The notes under the pieces: generated by a model
The model's input: the letters and a program-made list of their open reading frames with translations, nothing else
Databases searched by the model: none
Told to the model about the DNA's origin: nothing
Assembly (NCBI RefSeq): GCF_949287625.1
Contig: NZ_CASEGO010000126.1
Span: 1-7,369, forward strand
Length of the DNA stretch: 7,369 nt
Source of the DNA: an uncultured Brachyspira sp.
GTDB taxonomy: Bacteria > Spirochaetota > Brachyspiria > Brachyspirales > Brachyspiraceae
Reading direction: 5' to 3'
Shown here: in pieces, positions 1-6,134 of the stretch
Numbering within the stretch: the stretch's first letter is position 1
Layout of the letters: each line of letters starts with the position of its first letter
Position numbers and translations under genes: made by a program

Positions 1-7
1 TAAAAGA

Positions 8-81
8 ATACATTCTACTTTAAATTATGATACTCCTATGCTATACTTTAAGAAATTAAGGAATACTTAAATGCAATATGT
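8..81. repeat. 74-bp direct repeat, copy A
   Basis: This copy aligns without gaps to 515-588, with 61 of 74 positions identical by hand count. The outer blocks are almost perfect: the first 20 bases differ at one position and the last 34 at two. The mismatches cluster in a central block of about 20 bases. The conserved right part contains a TTTAAG and CTTAAA inverted pair. Function is unknown. A TATAAT-like hexamer lies 18 bases downstream, at 99-104. Confidence 0.8.
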
Positions 82-121
82 ATGGAACCCGTGCAATTTA
101 TAATATTTTTTGTTTAAGTAC

Positions 122-205
122 CATAGATATTCTTTTTAAGTTTAAAAAATCAGGTATCACTCCATAATTTAAATTAGTATAAACGAACTAAAAAGAATAC
201 CTATG
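122..205. repeat. 17-bp inverted repeat with 50-base spacer
   Basis: The left arm at 122-138 is complementary to the right arm at 189-205 at 16 of 17 positions (core TATTCTTTTTA against TAAAAAGAATA). The right arm runs through the ATG at 203-205 that opens the short transposase-like ORF. In RNA the stem would hide that start codon. Some insertion sequences use such stems to block translation from read-through transcripts. The arms could instead be the terminal repeats of an 84-bp miniature element, although I see no clear target-site duplication. Confidence 0.6.
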
Positions 206-436
206 AAACAATATAATACAAATCAGAAAAAAAAGATAGTATTAATTATTAATAAAGCTGAAAATAAAAGAGTGCAGGATCTCAAATTTAATATTAATAT
301 TCGAACTTATTATTGGAAGAAGAAATTTGAGAAAACAGGTTATTAAGAAAATAAGAGTAGTAAACTAAAATATAGTCCTAATAAGGTTAAAAAGAAAATA
401 TTAAAATATGTACTTAAGCTATTGAAACTATATTAA
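203..436 (+). pseudogene. Decayed transposase N-terminus (HTH-like), internal stop
   Basis: An ATG at 203 opens a 47-codon frame ending in TAA at 344-346. The same frame then continues for a further 29 codons to TAA at 434-436. Read through the stop, it gives a lysine-rich product in which RTYYWKKKFEKTGY is followed by KLKYSPNKVKKKILKY. That order resembles the helix-turn-helix and linker at the N-terminus of IS3/IS481/IS630-type transposases, where a T-Y-(Y/R)-W-(K/x)-K-(R/K)-(Y/F)-E-x-x-G segment precedes an S-P-N-K-x-x-x-E-x-x-x-I-L segment. No catalytic DDE domain follows. The in-frame stop, the missing C-terminus and the absence of a strong ribosome site argue for a relic. The family link rests on recalled pattern and is only moderately secure. 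A chance ORF in AT-rich sequence is the main alternative. Confidence 0.4.
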
Positions 437-514
437 AAAAATATCATTTGTATAAAATAATAATGAAAAACATAGAGATAAGCATGATTTTTATATCATT
501 GGAATTACAAACGC

Positions 515-588
515 ATACATTCTGCTTTAAATTATTACACACTGTTTGCTTACTTTAAGAAATTAAGTAATACTTAAATGAAATATGT
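515..588. repeat. 74-bp direct repeat, copy B
   Basis: This is the partner of the copy at 8-81, 507 bases further on and in the same orientation. In this copy the right part contains the perfect small palindrome AAGTA-A-TACTT (one mismatch in copy A). It ends about 20 bases before the candidate -35 element of the peptidase gene, so it could be an upstream regulatory site or the scar of a duplication. The sequence alone does not decide between these. Confidence 0.8.
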
Positions 589-607
589 CTCTCTCATTCA
601 AAAAAAT

Positions 608-636
608 TATACAATTATATCAATTTAATATATAAT
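608..636 (+). promoter_or_regulatory. Sigma-70-type promoter of the P1 peptidase gene
   Basis: TATACA at 608-613 (4 of 6 to the -35 consensus) and a perfect TATAAT at 631-636 are separated by 17 bases. Transcription would start near 643, about 33 bases before the ATG at 676. The region is AT-rich, so chance matches are common, but the spacing and the perfect -10 favour it. Confidence 0.55.
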
Positions 637-663
637 ATCGCCATATTACAATTAAATAAAATT

Positions 664-667
664 AGGA
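664..667 (+). promoter_or_regulatory. Ribosome binding site, P1 peptidase gene
   Basis: AGGA at 664-667 lies 8 bases before the ATG at 676. This supports that start codon. Confidence 0.6.
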
Positions 668-675
668 CATATTTT

Positions 676-1662
676 ATGAAAGAGATAAAAATAACAGATA
701 TAGAAAATATCAAAATAGGCAATGCTCAAAATAAAGAAGCTGCAACAGGATGCACAGTTATAATATGCGAGCGAGGTGCTGCTACTGGACTAGATGTTAG
801 GGGAGGAGGTCCTGCTTCAAGAGAAAGCGAACTTACAAAACCTTTTGCTTCTACAGAAATCATACATGCTGTACTTTTAAGCGGAGGAAGTGCTTTCGGA
901 CTTGATGCTTCTGGAGGCGTTATGAAGTATTTGGAAGAGAGAAATATAGGTTTTGATGTAGGAGTTACAAAGGTTCCTTTGGTTTGTCAGTCATGTATAT
1001 TTGATTTGCGTGTTGGAGATTATAGAGTGCGTCCTGATATTAATATGGCTTATGAGGCTTGCATTAATTCTGAAAGTAATAATCCTAAAATGGGTAATTA
1101 CGGAGCAGGTACTGGTGCTAGTGTTGGAAAAATACTAGGTGCTGATTATGCTATGAAGTCTGGGCTTGGTTTTTATGCTGTTCAAGTTGATGATGTTAAG
1201 GTAGGAGCAATAGTTTCAGTTAATGCTTTTGGCGATATTTATGATTATGACAGCGGTAAAATGATTGCTGGGCTTCTTAATGAAAACAAAGACGGATTTA
1301 GAAGTTCTGAAGAAGAGCTTATAAAAATAACACAGAATAATAATTTATCTTTCACTTCTAAAAATAATATAGTTACAAATACTACGATAGGAGCTGTAAT
1401 TACCAATGCTAAGTTTACAAAGTCTCAAATGGGAAAAATAGCTTCTATGGCACATAACGGCTTTGCTAGGGCTATAAAACCAGTTCACACTACAGTAGAC
1501 GGTGATAGTATTTATGCTATGAGTGTCGGAGATATTAATGCTAGTTTAGATTCAGTGGGAACTATTGCTGCAATAGTTATGGGAAGGGCTATTAATAATG
1601 CTGTAAAAAGTGCTGAGGCTTCTTATGGTTTTAAATCTTATAGTGATATAATAAAAAATTAA
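676..1662 (+). CDS. P1 family (S58, DmpA/NylC-type) peptidase or amidase
   Basis: This 328-residue protein reads as a full-length member of the P1/S58 family, N-terminal-nucleophile hydrolases that cleave themselves into two chains. Family members include the aminopeptidase DmpA and the nylon-oligomer hydrolase NylC. Seen in the sequence are the glycine-rich early block TGLDVRGGGPASRE (37-50), the LLSGGSAFGLDASGGV block (67-82), the GNYGAGTGASVGK block (140-152) and the signature TNTTIGAV (234-241). By family analogy self-cleavage would fall between Asn235 and Thr236, making Thr236 the catalytic nucleophile. The HNGFARAIKPVHTTVDGD block (260-277) is also typical. No signal peptide or membrane span is visible, so it should be cytoplasmic. 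It is monocistronic, with its own promoter, ribosome site and terminator. The substrate cannot be told from the sequence: D-amino-acid peptides, beta-peptides and amides are all possible. The family call is secure and the chemistry is inferred. Confidence 0.9.
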   Translation: MKEIKITDIENIKIGNAQNKEAATGCTVIICERGAATGLDVRGGGPASRESELTKPFASTEIIHAVLLSGGSAFGLDASGGVMKYLEERNIGFDVGVTKVPLVCQSCIFDLRVGDYRVRPDINMAYEACINSESNNPKMGNYGAGTGASVGKILGADYAMKSGLGFYAVQVDDVKVGAIVSVNAFGDIYDYDSGKMIAGLLNENKDGFRSSEEELIKITQNNNLSFTSKNNIVTNTTIGAVITNAKFTKSQMGKIASMAHNGFARAIKPVHTTVDGDSIYAMSVGDINASLDSVGTIAAIVMGRAINNAVKSAEASYGFKSYSDIIKN

Positions 1663-1691
1663 AAGATTAATTTAAACATTTTATTAAAAAC

Positions 1692-1731
1692 AAACTAGAA
1701 GTGCTTATTAAATTAGTGCTTCTAGTTTTTT
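1692..1731 (+). terminator. Intrinsic terminator of the P1 peptidase gene
   Basis: AAACTAGAAG at 1692-1701 pairs perfectly with CTTCTAGTTT at 1719-1728. Two G-U wobbles and two further pairs lengthen the stem inward to about 14 bp, around a loop of about nine bases. A run of six T closes it on the plus strand. It lies 30 bases after the stop codon. An A-rich stretch on the other side could give weak activity in the opposite direction. Confidence 0.85.
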
Positions 1732-1758
1732 AATTTTGTTTAATAAAGAAATAGATTT

Positions 1759-1775
1759 GGGGGTGGGTGGGCGGG
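1759..1775 (+). other. G-quadruplex motif (four G runs, one-base loops)
   Basis: The plus strand reads GGGGG-T-GGG-T-GGG-C-GGG in a region that is otherwise almost all A and T. Four runs of at least three G with single-base loops is the most stable class of intramolecular G-quadruplex known from biophysics. It sits between the terminators of two convergent genes. On the plus strand it would be in read-through RNA from the peptidase gene. On the minus strand it is C-rich and lies beyond the ftsH terminator. A role is inference. Confidence 0.85.
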
Positions 1776-1836
1776 TAGAATAGATTAATAAAAAAATTAA
1801 TTCTTTTATTTGTAATCATTAATAGTTTTTAAGCAA

Positions 1837-1873
1837 TTAAAAAAGCCATAGTAATTTTTATACTATGGCTTTT
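1837..1873 (-). terminator. Intrinsic terminator of ftsH
   Basis: AAAAGCCATAGTA at 1841-1853 is perfectly complementary to TACTATGGCTTTT at 1861-1873, giving a 13-bp stem with a 7-base loop. On the minus strand the stem is followed by six U (complement of 1839-1844). It starts about 20 bases after the ftsH stop codon. Confidence 0.9.
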
Positions 1874-1893
1874 ATATTGAGAAATATTTGTTT

Positions 1894-3999
1894 TTATTCT
1901 TCTGTTGTTTTTTTCTTTTTAGAAGAAGGTACTTTTTTTACACTAGATTTTTTTATTGATTTTACTTCTTCTTTGTTTTCTGCTTTCACTTTAAGAGGAG
2001 AATTAAATACTTCTTCTTTAACGCTTTTTACTTCCCCCTCCTGATAAGCAGAAGGATCTTCAAGCTCATCAGTTCCCCTTTTAGGGTCTTTACCAGCATA
2101 AACTAATTTGTCTTTAACTTTATCCAATTTTACTTCGCATATTCTTTCTATATCTTCTATGTCGAGAGATTCTTTTTCAAATAATTCTCTTGATAAAGCC
2201 TCAAACTTATCAGCATTTTCAGCTATTAATTTTTTAGTTCTTTCGTATGCTTTCATTACAAACTTATGAACTTCTTCATCTATTTTCTGAGCAGTCTCTT
2301 CGCTGTAGTCTTTATGTCTTGCTATTTCTTTACCCAAAAATATAGGCTGTTCTTTTTGTCCGAATGATATAGGTCCTAATCTGCTCATACCCCATTCGCA
2401 TACCATTCTTCTAGCAAGCTCAGTAACTCTTTCTATATCATTAGAAGCACCAGTAGTAACAGAATCTTCTCCGAATTTAAACTCTTCAGCAACACGTCCG
2501 CCTAAAAGCAAAGACATTTCATCAATAGCTTTTTTTCTTTGAAGAGTATATCTTCCGTCTGGAGGCAATGTCCAAGTAGCTCCTAAACTTCTTCCTCTAG
2601 GAACTATGGTAACTTTATGTAAAGCATCTGTGTTTTGAAGAAGAACTGCCATTAAAGTGTGTCCTGCCTCATGATAGGCTGTATTTAATTTTTCTTTTTC
2701 ACTTATCAAAATACTTCTTCTTTCAGGCCCCATCATAACTTTATCTCTTGCTTCTTCAAAGTCAGAAAGCTCCACTCTTGATTTATCGTTTCTAGCAGCA
2801 ATTAAAGCAGCCTCATTAACCATATTAGCAATATCAGCCCCAGAAAAACCTGGTGTAGCTCTAGCTAAATGATACAAGTCTATAGATGGATCATGCTGTA
2901 TTTTTGAAACATGCACTTTAAATATGCCTTCTCTTCCTTTAACATCTGGCAAATCTACAACAATTTGTCTGTCAAATCTTCCAGGACGAAGCAAAGCAGG
3001 GTCAAGTACATCAGGTCTGTTAGTAGCAGCAAATATGATGATTCTAGTATCAGTATTAAAACCGTCCATTTCAACAAGCATTTGGTTTAATGTCTGTTCT
3101 CTTTCATCATGACCGCCGCCGTATCCAGCTCCTCTAGTTCTTCCTACAGCATCAAGCTCGTCTATGAATATGATACAAGGAGCAGATCTTTTTCCCTGTT
3201 CAAATAAATCTCTTACCCTTGAAGCTCCGACTCCTACAAACATCTCAACAAACTCAGAACCAGACATACTAAAGAATGGAACATTAGCCTCACCAGCAAC
3301 AGCCTTAGCAAGTAAAGTTTTACCAGTGCCCGGAGGGCCTACTAATAATACGCCTTTAGGTATTTTAGCACCTAATTTTGTGAACTTGCTTGCATCTTTT
3401 AAGAACTGTACAACTTCCTGCAATTCCTCTTTAGCCTCTTTACAGCCTTCAACATCTTTGAAAGTTACTTTTACATCTTCTTTGGTAAGAAGTCTTGCTC
3501 TGCTTTTACCAAAGCTCATAGCTCTGTTATTAGAACCCTGAACCTGCCTGAACATAAAAAACCAAAGCAAAAATCCTATTAAGATAATAGGAAGCAAGTT
3601 TACAAGTATAAGACTTAAATAACTAGGTTTTTCAGCTTCTCCTCTTACTTTTACATTATTTTCTATAAGCAGATTAACAAAACCGCTTGCTGTAAAAGGT
3701 ATATATGAGTAAAAGTTTATCTCTGTTATTTTGCCGTTAACAGTTTCAATAGCTTTTCCGTTTCTTATGTTTTGATCTACTATAGTTACCTCTTTAACAA
3801 CGCCTTCTTTAACTTTTTGTACTACAGTAGAATAATCCCATTCCTCAGCTTTAACTTGAGGTGATTTTTGGAAATACATTATAGCCATTACTACAACCAT
3901 AGTAAGAAGTAGTATAATGATTATTTGATTTCCGCCTCCGCCAGATTGCGGTATAGATTGTCTTCTATTATTTTTGTTCTTTTTGCTGTTATTGTTCAT
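1894..3999 (-). CDS. ftsH: ATP-dependent zinc metalloprotease FtsH
   Basis: FtsH is the membrane-anchored AAA+ protease that pulls misfolded membrane proteins and regulatory substrates into a zinc active site on the cytoplasmic side, working as a hexamer. The 701 residues show an N-terminal polar stretch, a first membrane span (about 25-43), an extracytoplasmic domain and a second span (about 128-150). The AAA domain follows, with Walker A GPPGTGKT (221-228), pore motif FVG (254-256), Walker B IIFIDE (276-281) and the second region of homology (about 325-344). The protease domain has HEAGH (443-447), with His443 and His447 as zinc ligands. Asp521 is the likely third ligand, at the same 78-residue spacing as in E. 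coli. GGAG at 4005-4008 sits 5 bases before the ATG. It is about 55 residues longer than E. coli FtsH because of a lysine-rich C-terminal tail (about 640-701). Identification is secure. Confidence 0.98.
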   Translation of the reverse strand: MNNNSKKNKNNRRQSIPQSGGGGNQIIIILLLTMVVVMAIMYFQKSPQVKAEEWDYSTVVQKVKEGVVKEVTIVDQNIRNGKAIETVNGKITEINFYSYIPFTASGFVNLLIENNVKVRGEAEKPSYLSLILVNLLPIILIGFLLWFFMFRQVQGSNNRAMSFGKSRARLLTKEDVKVTFKDVEGCKEAKEELQEVVQFLKDASKFTKLGAKIPKGVLLVGPPGTGKTLLAKAVAGEANVPFFSMSGSEFVEMFVGVGASRVRDLFEQGKRSAPCIIFIDELDAVGRTRGAGYGGGHDEREQTLNQMLVEMDGFNTDTRIIIFAATNRPDVLDPALLRPGRFDRQIVVDLPDVKGREGIFKVHVSKIQHDPSIDLYHLARATPGFSGADIANMVNEAALIAARNDKSRVELSDFEEARDKVMMGPERRSILISEKEKLNTAYHEAGHTLMAVLLQNTDALHKVTIVPRGRSLGATWTLPPDGRYTLQRKKAIDEMSLLLGGRVAEEFKFGEDSVTTGASNDIERVTELARRMVCEWGMSRLGPISFGQKEQPIFLGKEIARHKDYSEETAQKIDEEVHKFVMKAYERTKKLIAENADKFEALSRELFEKESLDIEDIERICEVKLDKVKDKLVYAGKDPKRGTDELEDPSAYQEGEVKSVKEEVFNSPLKVKAENKEEVKSIKKSSVKKVPSSKKKKTTEE

Positions 4000-4004
4000 G
4001 TATT

Positions 4005-4008
4005 CTCC
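4005..4008 (-). promoter_or_regulatory. Ribosome binding site, ftsH
   Basis: On the minus strand GGAG is followed by five bases and the ATG ending at 3999. This settles the start of ftsH. Confidence 0.75.
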
Positions 4009-4023
4009 AAATTTATCTTTTGT

Positions 4024-4049
4024 ATTTATTTATAAATATATAAATAAAT
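4024..4049. repeat. AT-only 11-bp perfect inverted repeat before ftsH
   Basis: ATTTATTTATA (4024-4034) and TATAAATAAAT (4039-4049) are perfect reverse complements around a four-base centre. They lie in the 70-base gap between the first NlpC/P60 gene and ftsH. A pure A/T stem is too weak for a normal terminator, so it could be an operator or part of the ftsH promoter region. Minus-strand hexamers TTGTAA and TATATT at 18-base spacing overlap it, but the sequence is too AT-rich for these to be decisive. Confidence 0.4.
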
Positions 4050-4069
4050 TAACAATATTTACAAAGTAA

Positions 4070-4756
4070 TTATTTTTCTGGTATATCCAATATAGTACCG
4101 TAACTATTAAAACAGTGAGAAGCTAAAGCGTTAACACCGCCTCCGCTTTTAAGATAGCTGTTTATTATTTTGCCGTCTTTTCTAGCAAGGTCTGGATATT
4201 TTAAGTTCATATATCCTAATACAAGACCTTTACTTGTTGAGGCATGTATATAAGTTACAGTATCATCTTCATCTATATCTATTACTATACCTGCATGAGT
4301 GAGTTTTTTGGTATCTGATGTAGTTCTATCAAACATTATTATATCGCCTACATTAGGAAGCACACCGCTATATATCTTTTTATATTTTGATAAAGTGGAA
4401 TATATAGTTTTTACGCCCCCAGAATCCAAAATAGCCTGCTTTTCAAATACTGCTATATTTGAAGTCCAATAAACCGCTGCTACATAACCTGAACAATCAA
4501 AATTGAAAGTTTTTTTCTCTTTTGAATTTGGGTGAGTTAATTGAGCTTTTTCATTATATTTATAATGTTTATTTAGGTAAAAGTTAGCCCATTTTTTTAT
4601 GTCTGCCCTAACTTGCTCTTTTTGTTTATCTGTTATCTCAACACCGCTTTCTTTAAGCTGTTTCTGATATTCTTTATCATAGCCGTAAGTTTGTGCATAT
4701 GATATAGAAGACAATAACATCATAAATAATATTAGTATAGCAATATAAAAACGCAT
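4070..4756 (-). CDS. Exported NlpC/P60-type peptidoglycan hydrolase, copy 1
   Basis: NlpC/P60 enzymes are papain-like cysteine peptidases that cut peptide bonds in the cell wall. I place the start at the ATG at 4756 (228 residues), not the upstream in-frame GTG at 4765. The paralogue downstream-to-upstream begins with the same MRF, and the only Shine-Dalgarno-like bases (AAGAG, 4765-4769) overlap that GTG but sit 8 bases before the ATG. Counting from the ATG, a signal peptide occupies residues 1-21 (likely cut after SYA). A linker follows, then the catalytic block FDCSGYVAAVYW with Cys88, LTHAGIVID with His154, and YIHAST with His171 as the third residue. The distance between them and the NVGDIIMFD block fit the fold. 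It ends 70 bases before ftsH. The closest visible relative is the adjacent gene at 4853-5452, clearly a tandem duplicate. Whether it is an endopeptidase for growth, division or remodelling is not visible. Confidence 0.85.
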   Translation of the reverse strand: MRFYIAILILFMMLLSSISYAQTYGYDKEYQKQLKESGVEITDKQKEQVRADIKKWANFYLNKHYKYNEKAQLTHPNSKEKKTFNFDCSGYVAAVYWTSNIAVFEKQAILDSGGVKTIYSTLSKYKKIYSGVLPNVGDIIMFDRTTSDTKKLTHAGIVIDIDEDDTVTYIHASTSKGLVLGYMNLKYPDLARKDGKIINSYLKSGGGVNALASHCFNSYGTILDIPEK

Positions 4757-4782
4757 AAAACACACTCTTATAATAGAAAATT

Positions 4783-4810
4783 ATTTTATAAGATATCAGC
4801 AAAAAGTCAA
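4783..4810 (-). promoter_or_regulatory. Candidate promoter of NlpC/P60 copy 1
   Basis: On the minus strand TTGACT (4805-4810, 5 of 6 to consensus) and TAAAAT (4783-4788, 5 of 6) are 16 bases apart. They lie in the 96-base gap between the two NlpC/P60 genes. The start of transcription would be near 4776, about 20 bases before the ATG. This suggests copy 1 can be transcribed without copy 2. Confidence 0.5.
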
Positions 4811-4852
4811 TACAATTTACAATATTCTTATTTATTCATTTATTATTAAATT

Positions 4853-5452
4853 TTAATTTGGTTTTTCAAAAATAGTACCATAACTATTGAAACAGTAAGA
4901 GGCTAAAGAATAAGGTACTTTTCCTCCTCTGAGATAACTATTAATAACTTTGCCGTCTTTTCTGGCTAAGTCTGGATATTTTAAATTCATATATCCTAAA
5001 ATAGGTCCTTTACTTGTACTTGAATGTATATAAGTAATTGTTTCATCTTCATCAACATCTATTACTATACCAGAATGAGTAAGTTTTTTATCATAAGATG
5101 TAGTACCGTCAAAAAATATTATATCGCCTATATTAGGAAGAGTATTTTTATAAATTTTATTTTCTTTTGATAAGAGATAGAATATATTTGCAGTAGAGCC
5201 GCTAAATTTTATACTCGGGTTTTCAATAGCTGTAAAGTAAACCGCTGCTACAAATCCAGAACAGTCAAAATTAACTTTTTTCTTTTCTTTTGTAAAAGGA
5301 TTAGTAATAGTATCGCTTTGATTATACTTGTAATGCTTATTCATATAATAATTAGCCCATTTTACTATTTCCTCTCTTTCATTATTTTGAGAAAATAATA
5401 CCTGCGTAAATAAATACATCAGAGCTATAAAAACAGCAATATTAAAACGCAT
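4853..5452 (-). CDS. Exported NlpC/P60-type peptidoglycan hydrolase, copy 2
   Basis: This is a 199-residue paralogue of the gene at 4070-4756, predicted to act on the peptide part of peptidoglycan in the periplasm. Residues 1-21 form a hydrophobic signal peptide ending in VLFS. The catalytic set is complete: Cys64 in NFDCSGFVAAVYF, His126 in LTHSGIVID and His143 in YIHSST. The block GYMNLKYPDLARKDGK is identical in both copies, as are CFNSYGTI near the end and much of the underlying DNA. Copy 2 lacks the roughly 25-residue polar linker that copy 1 has after its signal peptide, and its middle region (about 75-95) has diverged, so substrate preference may differ. A perfect AGGAGG (5460-5465) precedes the ATG by 7 bases, the strongest ribosome site in the window. 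High expression is therefore plausible. Confidence 0.87.
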   Translation of the reverse strand: MRFNIAVFIALMYLFTQVLFSQNNEREEIVKWANYYMNKHYKYNQSDTITNPFTKEKKKVNFDCSGFVAAVYFTAIENPSIKFSGSTANIFYLLSKENKIYKNTLPNIGDIIFFDGTTSYDKKLTHSGIVIDVDEDETITYIHSSTSKGPILGYMNLKYPDLARKDGKVINSYLRGGKVPYSLASYCFNSYGTIFEKPN

Positions 5453-5459
5453 TATTAAT

Positions 5460-5465
5460 CCTCCT
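5460..5465 (-). promoter_or_regulatory. Consensus ribosome binding site, NlpC/P60 copy 2
   Basis: AGGAGG on the minus strand lies 7 bases before the ATG ending at 5452. It is a full match to the anti-Shine-Dalgarno core, unlike the weak sites of its neighbours. Confidence 0.85.
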
Positions 5466-5504
5466 ATATAAAAATTAATTTTCTATGTATAAATCGGATT
5501 TTTA

Positions 5505-5533
5505 ATTATAAATAATAGTCTACATATTGTTAT
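5505..5533 (-). promoter_or_regulatory. Weak candidate promoter of NlpC/P60 copy 2
   Basis: The minus strand has ATAACA (5528-5533, 4 of 6) and a perfect TATAAT (5505-5510) with a 17-base spacer. The -35 lies inside the last codons of the upstream gene. Matches like this arise often by chance in such AT-rich DNA, and transcription from upstream is an alternative. Confidence 0.35.
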
Positions 5534-6095
5534 AATATAATTCTTTTATATTAAATTCTTCAGATTTAAGCCATTTTATTCTATATTGTATTGGTGTTAT
5601 AATATTAAAAAATACAGATAAATACGGATAAGCATTTTGAAACTGCAGTGATAGTCTTGTTTTAAAGAAAAAATTACTTTTCTGATTTAATTTATTTATA
5701 TTAATTACTTCTATTCTATTAATTGAAGTCACATTTCTCATTAAAACTTTAAGATTGGTATTTCTTATTTCACGCATAGTTTCAGAGTTTAATACAACAT
5801 ACTCTCTTGTGAAAAAATCATAATATATTTTTCTGTATAGATATATCTCTCTTACATTACTGTCAATAAACCAATTTTTATTAACTAAATCTACTCTAAA
5901 GTTTATAAATACTATAATACCATTATCTATATATCTTTTTATATTTTGATAAACTTCATCACTATATGCAGTCTGCACATCAGTATAAAGTATATCATTA
6001 TAAATATATGCTCTTGAAAAATGAAGTCTTAATTCATAAGCATGCATTGATAAACATGATGATATTATAAAAAATAATATTAATATACGCTTCAT
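5520..6095 (-). CDS. Exported DUF4390-like protein of unknown function
   Basis: This is a 191-residue exported protein. Residues 1-19 are a short signal sequence ending in MHA. An alternative is a lipoprotein signal with ISSC (11-14) as a loose spirochaete-type lipobox, which would leave Cys14 as the anchor. The mature part has a pattern I associate with DUF4390: a YTDVQTAYSDEVYQNIKRYIDNGI start (37-60) and a hydrophobic IVFINFRVDL strand. A W-F-I-D segment follows (75-78), then the YDFFTREYVVLN block (92-103) and a closing P-x-x-YRIKWLKSEEF (168-181). The function of that family is not established. The gene follows the barrel-protein gene by 39 bases with no terminator, so the two are probably co-transcribed. 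No Shine-Dalgarno sequence is visible before the ATG, only A-rich leader, so translation may be weak or use A-rich leader recognition. The domain assignment is recalled, not searched. Confidence 0.6.
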   Translation of the reverse strand: MKRILILFFIISSCLSMHAYELRLHFSRAYIYNDILYTDVQTAYSDEVYQNIKRYIDNGIIVFINFRVDLVNKNWFIDSNVREIYLYRKIYYDFFTREYVVLNSETMREIRNTNLKVLMRNVTSINRIEVININKLNQKSNFFFKTRLSLQFQNAYPYLSVFFNIITPIQYRIKWLKSEEFNIKELYYNNM

Positions 6096-6134
6096 ATTTT
6101 TTATTTTATACTTTTTTTATTAAAAGTAAATATA

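Larger units (their letters stand above)
1..675. other. Gene-poor spacer with repeats and a transposase relic
   Basis: This stretch has no intact gene of normal size. It holds two copies of a 74-bp direct repeat near its ends, a 17-bp inverted repeat at 122-205, a short broken ORF resembling a transposase N-terminus at 203-436, and the promoter and ribosome site of the downstream peptidase gene at 608-667. I see nothing recognisable in 437-510 beyond AT-rich sequence. The mix of duplicated sequence and a broken ORF suggests an old insertion that has decayed, which is inference. Confidence 0.6.

Noticed and set aside
1..675. CRISPR array or tRNA cluster suggested by repeats
   Set aside because: There are only two repeat copies 507 bases apart without regular spacers, and no cloverleaf or CCA-type end is visible.
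2924..3112. Plus-strand ORF of 62 codons
   Set aside because: It lies wholly antisense to the conserved AAA domain of ftsH, has no ribosome site and no recognisable protein features, so it is a shadow ORF.
3164..3541. Plus-strand ORF of 125 codons
   Set aside because: It is antisense to the Walker A and Walker B region of ftsH. Its composition is what the reverse frame of that conserved sequence gives, with no independent coding signal.
4757..4765. GTG start giving a three-residue longer NlpC/P60 copy 1
   Set aside because: The GTG overlaps the only Shine-Dalgarno-like bases, and the paralogue starts with MRF at the position of the downstream ATG.
6103..6120. Small hairpin between the barrel and DUF4390-like genes, possible terminator
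   Set aside because: The minus-strand stem ACTTTT/AAAAGT is only 6 bp of mostly A-U pairs and no U tract follows, so it is unlikely to stop transcription.
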